Source: Cyanobacteria bacterium UBA11153
GTDB taxonomy: Bacteria; Cyanobacteriota; Cyanobacteriia; Cyanobacteriales; Coleofasciculaceae
Assembly (NCBI GenBank): GCA_003511885.1
Contig: DOIX01000401.1
Location: 1-7,840, forward strand
Direction of reading: 5' to 3'
Length of the DNA: 7,840 nucleotides
The notes beneath the pieces are model-generated. The model was not told the origin of the DNA. It searched no databases and saw only the letters and a list, made by a program, of their open reading frames with translations. Both the position numbers and the translations under genes were made by a program. Within the stretch, counting starts at the first letter, position 1. Each line of letters starts with the position of its first letter. Shown piece by piece: positions 4,639 to 7,840 of this stretch.

Positions 4639-6354
4639 TTACCGCCAACCTAACCAGCGTAATATGGGGACTAATAGGTAATAACTTACTCCTAGCCAAA
4701 ATGCGATGGTGACTCCTAGTAAGCAAAAAAAGCCTACACTGCTAATGATATCAATTGGGCTATTATTGGATGCTATAAAGATATCATTAATAACTTTTTT
4801 TGGTAATAAGTCTAAGGTAAATAAGGATTGAAAAACTATACCTGTACCTCCAGCGGCAACTAATCCATGAACGATATAATGGCTGGGCAATCCTAATCCT
4901 AAGATAAGGGGGAAAACTGCGATCGCGGTTGTGACTAAAATTAACCTGTCTATGGCTGCACCAGCCAGGGATGCCATCTGCCAGATTAGCCAGCTCAGAC
5001 TATAACCGAGTATGCCTGTAAATCCGGCAATTAAGGGGCGTTGGTTTTGTCCAAATCCGCCGCCTACTGTGATGCCCCAGGCGGTAAATAATCCGGCGAT
5101 GGCAAATAGGATGATTCCTGAGAATGATTTGATATGAGTATCGGGAAAGATATCTAGCCAATGGGATGATAACCAATTTGTTAACCGATTGTCTAATTTT
5201 GTCGAGTTAATTAAAATTAAGCCAAAGATAGCACCGATACTGGCGGATAATCCGGCTAAAATTATTTCTAATGTTGTGTCTAAACAGGCGAGGACAATGT
5301 TGGTAATTGTCCGAAATATGAAACTGATGGTACTGGAAATCCCTTCGCCAAATATTGCGATCCCGTTTAGGGATGCTGCGATGAGGTTTTCTGTTGCTGA
5401 CAGGATGGTTTGTGAGATTGATAATCCTACTGTGGGAGGTTTTCTCTGTTTCGGTAAAGTTATTTTAAGACGCTGCTTAATTTCTGTGGCTGTGGCGGGA
5501 CGATATTGGGGATTTATCCTAATTGTATCATCTAGTAAGTTGGCAAGGGCGGGGCCGATCGATACGAAATTACGCCAGCGAAATTCACCTGTAATCCTGT
5601 CGTGTAATTCAGCTAAATCTTTGCCTGTCAGTAGTTGAATCATTGTCCTCCCTAATGCGTAAAAATCCGCCGTAGCATCGACTATTTCTCCGGCAATTTG
5701 TTCGGGGGGACTGTATCCTGGGGAAAATAATCTTGTGGAGGTATTTTGGTAAGTTTCCCCCAGTTGTTTGACACCGCCAAAATCGATCAATACCAGTTGC
5801 CCAGTTTCCTGACGTAACATTAAATTAGAAGGTTTAATATCGCGATGAATTATGCCAAAATTGTGTAATTCTTCCAAGATATCCACTGCTTGAATTAGCC
5901 AATCTAGGACTAACTTTTCCGGACATCCTTGGGGATAAAGATTGAGGATTTCTTCTAATGTCTCTCCATTGATTTTTTCCATCACCAGACAGGGGAGATA
6001 TCGTCCTTGAGAATTGGGTAAATTTACCAAAAAATAGTTACCCTTTTCCACGCTAGGAATACCGGGATGATGGAGTTGCACCAAAACCTCTGCTTCTTGT
6101 TGAAATAGCTCGAGGAGCTTAGGAGATGTGTCTAGCAAGACTTTCAATACCTTCTGGGTGCGATCGCGCTTATCCCATACACTGTAAATAGCCGCAAATC
6201 CGCCCAATCCCAGCCGTTTCAAGGGAATATAGCGATCGCGCAATTCCAGAGGCGTGCCGCAGTCGTTACAAAACTTATTGTCTCCAGGTTGAGGATAGGG
6301 ACGGGGACAATTAGGGTTGATACAATGAATTGCTTGAGTCAAAGACTGATGCAA
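4639..6354 (-). CDS. Ser/Thr protein kinase with N-terminal Cys4 ribbon and C-terminal membrane domain
   Basis: This Hanks-type kinase should phosphorylate proteins on Ser/Thr. Residues 11-32 carry CINPNC and CNDC (C11, C16, C29, C32), a zinc-ribbon or redox motif common at the start of cyanobacterial kinases such as Synechocystis SpkB. The kinase domain runs from about 42 to 300: glycine loop GLGGFA (49-54, third glycine replaced by Ala54), Lys71 in VLKVL, probable helix-C Glu87, catalytic HRDIKPSN (170-177, Asp172, Asn177), DFG (191-193) and PPEQ (216-219). All core catalytic residues are present. Residues about 315-571 are largely hydrophobic with roughly six or seven membrane segments, so the kinase would be tethered with its catalytic half in the cytoplasm. 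The start is uncertain: TTG at 6354 is assumed, there is no in-frame ATG back to the TAA at 6486-6484, and the next ATG is codon 125. It is divergent from the VWA gene. Confidence 0.9.
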   Translation of the reverse strand: MHQSLTQAIHCINPNCPRPYPQPGDNKFCNDCGTPLELRDRYIPLKRLGLGGFAAIYSVWDKRDRTQKVLKVLLDTSPKLLELFQQEAEVLVQLHHPGIPSVEKGNYFLVNLPNSQGRYLPCLVMEKINGETLEEILNLYPQGCPEKLVLDWLIQAVDILEELHNFGIIHRDIKPSNLMLRQETGQLVLIDFGGVKQLGETYQNTSTRLFSPGYSPPEQIAGEIVDATADFYALGRTMIQLLTGKDLAELHDRITGEFRWRNFVSIGPALANLLDDTIRINPQYRPATATEIKQRLKITLPKQRKPPTVGLSISQTILSATENLIAASLNGIAIFGEGISSTISFIFRTITNIVLACLDTTLEIILAGLSASIGAIFGLILINSTKLDNRLTNWLSSHWLDIFPDTHIKSFSGIILFAIAGLFTAWGITVGGGFGQNQRPLIAGFTGILGYSLSWLIWQMASLAGAAIDRLILVTTAIAVFPLILGLGLPSHYIVHGLVAAGGTGIVFQSLFTLDLLPKKVINDIFIASNNSPIDIISSVGFFCLLGVTIAFWLGVSYYLLVPILRWLGWR

Positions 6355-6382
6355 ATGCGATCGGGATAGAGAGTAGATGTCA

Positions 6383-6412
6383 ATTTTACCAAATATTTGG
6401 GTTGACAGCCAA
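6383..6412 (-). promoter_or_regulatory. Promoter candidate for the kinase gene, containing a 12-bp dyad
   Basis: On the minus strand TTGGCT (6412-6407) and TAAAAT (6388-6383) are spaced by 18 bp. The -10 matches at five of six positions, the -35 at three. Transcription would start near 6376, giving a leader of about 22 nt before the TTG at 6354. The spacer contains the perfect palindrome CCAAATATTTGG (6389-6400), a likely place for a regulator to bind. A consensus TTGACA (6402-6407) faces the VWA gene, but no -10 box lies at the right distance from it. Confidence 0.3.
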
Positions 6413-6513
6413 GCCCTAGGGGGACGGATTGAGAGTCGGTGACATAATGAAAAGGATGAATTATTATTGATATAGGGTGCAAATTATTCGTTGAAGAGGG
6501 AATCAAAAAAGCC

Positions 6514-7623
6514 ATGAAAAAACTAACCAAAATTTTGTTCTCCACATTGCTAACTTTTAGCATCTTGTCCGTTCCCAGCCAAGCCTTTGCTAAAGCGAAA
6601 ATTCAGATGGCGATCCTTTTGGATTCCAGCAATAGCATGGATGGACTGATTGACCAAACCCGGAATCAGATTTGGCAAATTGTCAATTATTTAACTAAAG
6701 TCACCAAAAATGGCGAAGTACCGGAATTAGAAGTTGCTCTTTACCATTATGGTAACGATAATTTACCTTCTGAGGAAGGTTTTGTGAGACTCTTAACTGG
6801 ATTTACACCTGAATTAGATTTAGTGTCCGAAAAACTATTCAGTATCCAAACTAGAGGAGGACAAGAATATGCTGGATGGGTAATTCGTTCGGCAATGAAA
6901 GAATTAAACTGGAGTAAAGATAAGGAAGATTTTCGCGTTATCTTTATCGCAGGTAACGAACCATTCGATCAAGGCCCAATTCCTTGGAATGAATCTGTCA
7001 ATATGGCGGTGAAAGGAGAAACTTTCGTTAATACGATATATTGTGGTTCAGCGGAAAGTCAGGAAAGACAACTTTGGGCTTCTGGAGCTAATTTAGCACA
7101 GGGCAGTCATTTCAATATTAACCAAAACCAAGAGATTGCCTTTATTGAATCGCCTTACGATCGCGAAATTGCCGCTTTGAATGCTAAACTCAATGAAACA
7201 TATATCCCTTATGGTGTAGAGGGAGTAATAGGACAACAGCGTCAGGCGATAGAAGATACAAATTCTGGTATCAATTTAGTGACGCGAGGTGCTGCCAAAG
7301 CTTCGGAATATTACCAAAATTCTTCATGGGATTTGATTGATGCCGTCGATGAGGGCAGAGTTACGATTCATGAATTAGCCAATGATGCCTTACCCGAAGC
7401 GATGCAAAGTATGACTCCAGCCCAAAGGCAAGAATATATAGCCGCGAAGAAAGCTGAAAGAGAGACAATTCAACAAAAGATTCGCGATTTATCTGCCAAA
7501 CGTGACGAATATGTAGAGAAAAAGCGTCAAGAGATGGCTAATCGTGGCGATAATACTCTGGATGGGGTAATTATTGAAAGTCTGCGGAAGCAATTAGCTG
7601 CTAAAGGATTTCGGCTACAGTAG
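6514..7623 (+). CDS. Secreted von Willebrand factor type A domain protein
   Basis: The 369-residue product begins with a classic Sec signal peptide: MKK, hydrophobic core to about residue 20, and a probable cleavage after SQAFA (residue 26). The VWA domain follows at once (about 28-210). Its first metal-binding motif is DSSNS (D37, S39, S41); Thr113 or a neighbour in QTRGGQEYAGW could be the second. At the third position the family sequence is FIAGNEPF, with Asn148 instead of the usual Asp. The phrases YHYGND, IFIAGNEPF, NTIYCG (Cys177), TYIPYG, AKASEYYQNSSWDLIDA and LPEAMQSM recur, as I recall, in VWA proteins from many phyla, so this is an established family without a known role. Residues about 300-345 are charged and likely coiled coil. 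Metal-dependent protein binding in the periplasm or envelope is the probable activity. ATG at 6514 is fixed by the signal peptide; GAGGG lies 13 nt upstream. Confidence 0.88.
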   Translation: MKKLTKILFSTLLTFSILSVPSQAFAKAKIQMAILLDSSNSMDGLIDQTRNQIWQIVNYLTKVTKNGEVPELEVALYHYGNDNLPSEEGFVRLLTGFTPELDLVSEKLFSIQTRGGQEYAGWVIRSAMKELNWSKDKEDFRVIFIAGNEPFDQGPIPWNESVNMAVKGETFVNTIYCGSAESQERQLWASGANLAQGSHFNINQNQEIAFIESPYDREIAALNAKLNETYIPYGVEGVIGQQRQAIEDTNSGINLVTRGAAKASEYYQNSSWDLIDAVDEGRVTIHELANDALPEAMQSMTPAQRQEYIAAKKAERETIQQKIRDLSAKRDEYVEKKRQEMANRGDNTLDGVIIESLRKQLAAKGFRLQ

Positions 7624-7627
7624 CCGA
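7611..7627 (+). terminator. Small hairpin over the VWA stop codon
   Basis: TCGGCTA (7611-7617) pairs perfectly with TAGCCGA (7621-7627) around CAG, with the TAG stop inside the right arm. No T-run follows, so an intrinsic-terminator role is weakly supported. No better terminator is visible downstream. Confidence 0.25.
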
Positions 7628-7636
7628 TGGTAAATT

Positions 7637-7795
7637 ACAAATAACCGTATTTCCATCCCTGATTTGCGATCGCAACTTTCCTTACCTCCACGAAACAAAT
7701 AACCATATTTCCATCCCTGATTTGCGATCGCAACTTTCCTTGCCTCCACGAAACAAATAACCATATTTCCATCCCTGATTTGCGATCGCAACTTT
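7637..7795. repeat. 58-bp tandem repeat, 2.7 copies, each centred on a HIP1 site
   Basis: Copies lie at 7637-7694, 7695-7752 and 7753-7795 (43 of 58 bp). Copy 1 differs from copy 2 only at 7647 (G, A in copies 2 and 3) and 7684 (A, G in copy 2). Each copy holds the 12-bp palindrome TTGCGATCGCAA, with the HIP1 core GCGATCGC at 7666, 7724 and 7782. The array begins 13 bp after the VWA stop codon. A 58-bp period shifts the reading frame at every copy, so the array does not encode a repeated peptide. The near-identity of the whole unit excludes a CRISPR with variable spacers. Confidence 0.9.
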
Positions 7796-7840
7796 GGTTA
7801 CTGCTATCTTTATCGCCAGGGAAGGGTGAAGCATTTGCCG

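Noticed and set aside
4639..7623. Kinase plus VWA as a PP2C/VWA/kinase or TerD-type stress or conflict system
   Set aside because: The VWA protein has a signal peptide and no phosphatase, FHA, MoxR or TerD gene is present, so the known cytoplasmic systems do not fit.
7637..7795. CRISPR array
   Set aside because: The full 58-bp unit is conserved, including what would be spacers, and no cas gene is in the window.
7635..7840. Minus-strand frame open for 68 codons from the window edge through the tandem repeats
   Set aside because: The unit of 58 bp is read in a different frame in each copy, so the peptide has no repeat structure, and no start or family is visible. It is most likely a by-product of a stop-poor repeat.

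Overview
The window reads as chromosomal DNA of a cyanobacterium, most likely a filamentous one. The palindrome GCGATCGC (HIP1, a hallmark of many cyanobacterial genomes) occurs ten times in 7.8 kb, starting at 15, 835, 3052, 3921, 4919, 6160, 6232, 7666, 7724 and 7782. Base composition is moderately AT-rich, several genes lack a clear Shine-Dalgarno sequence, and the protein families (a cyanobacterial-type MurJ, a Cys4-ribbon Ser/Thr kinase, a membrane-anchored GNAT-like protein) fit that group. I cannot name the species.

Layout. 1-154 (minus): N-terminus of a protein with one membrane segment, cut by the window edge. 155-629: a 475-bp stretch with no convincing protein gene but unusually rich in inverted repeats. 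It holds a promoter-like pair on the plus strand, a possible small RNA and a large nested palindrome just past murJ. 630-2240 (minus): murJ, the lipid II flippase. 2365-2736 (minus): a small NTF2/SnoaL-like protein. 2806-3573 (minus): a divergent GNAT-like protein with a transmembrane hairpin and a low-complexity insert. These three genes are collinear, but gaps of about 70 and 125 bp and separate promoter-like sequences argue against one tight operon. 3574-3787: divergent intergenic region with CGCAAAG repeats. 3788-4549 (plus): a membrane-anchored SGNH/GDSL hydrolase. 4639-6354 (minus): a Ser/Thr kinase with an N-terminal zinc-ribbon-like Cys4 motif and a polytopic C-terminal membrane domain, convergent with the hydrolase. 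6355-6513: divergent promoter region with a perfect 12-bp dyad. 6514-7623 (plus): a secreted von Willebrand factor A protein. 7624-7840: three copies of a 58-bp tandem repeat, each centred on a HIP1 site.

The genes share an envelope theme (peptidoglycan precursor export, an anchored hydrolase, a membrane kinase, a secreted VWA protein), but nothing shows they form one pathway. I found no clear new defence or mobile system. The parts most worth a second look are the structured 155-629 region, the 58-bp repeats, the GNAT-like protein and the kinase/VWA divergent pair.
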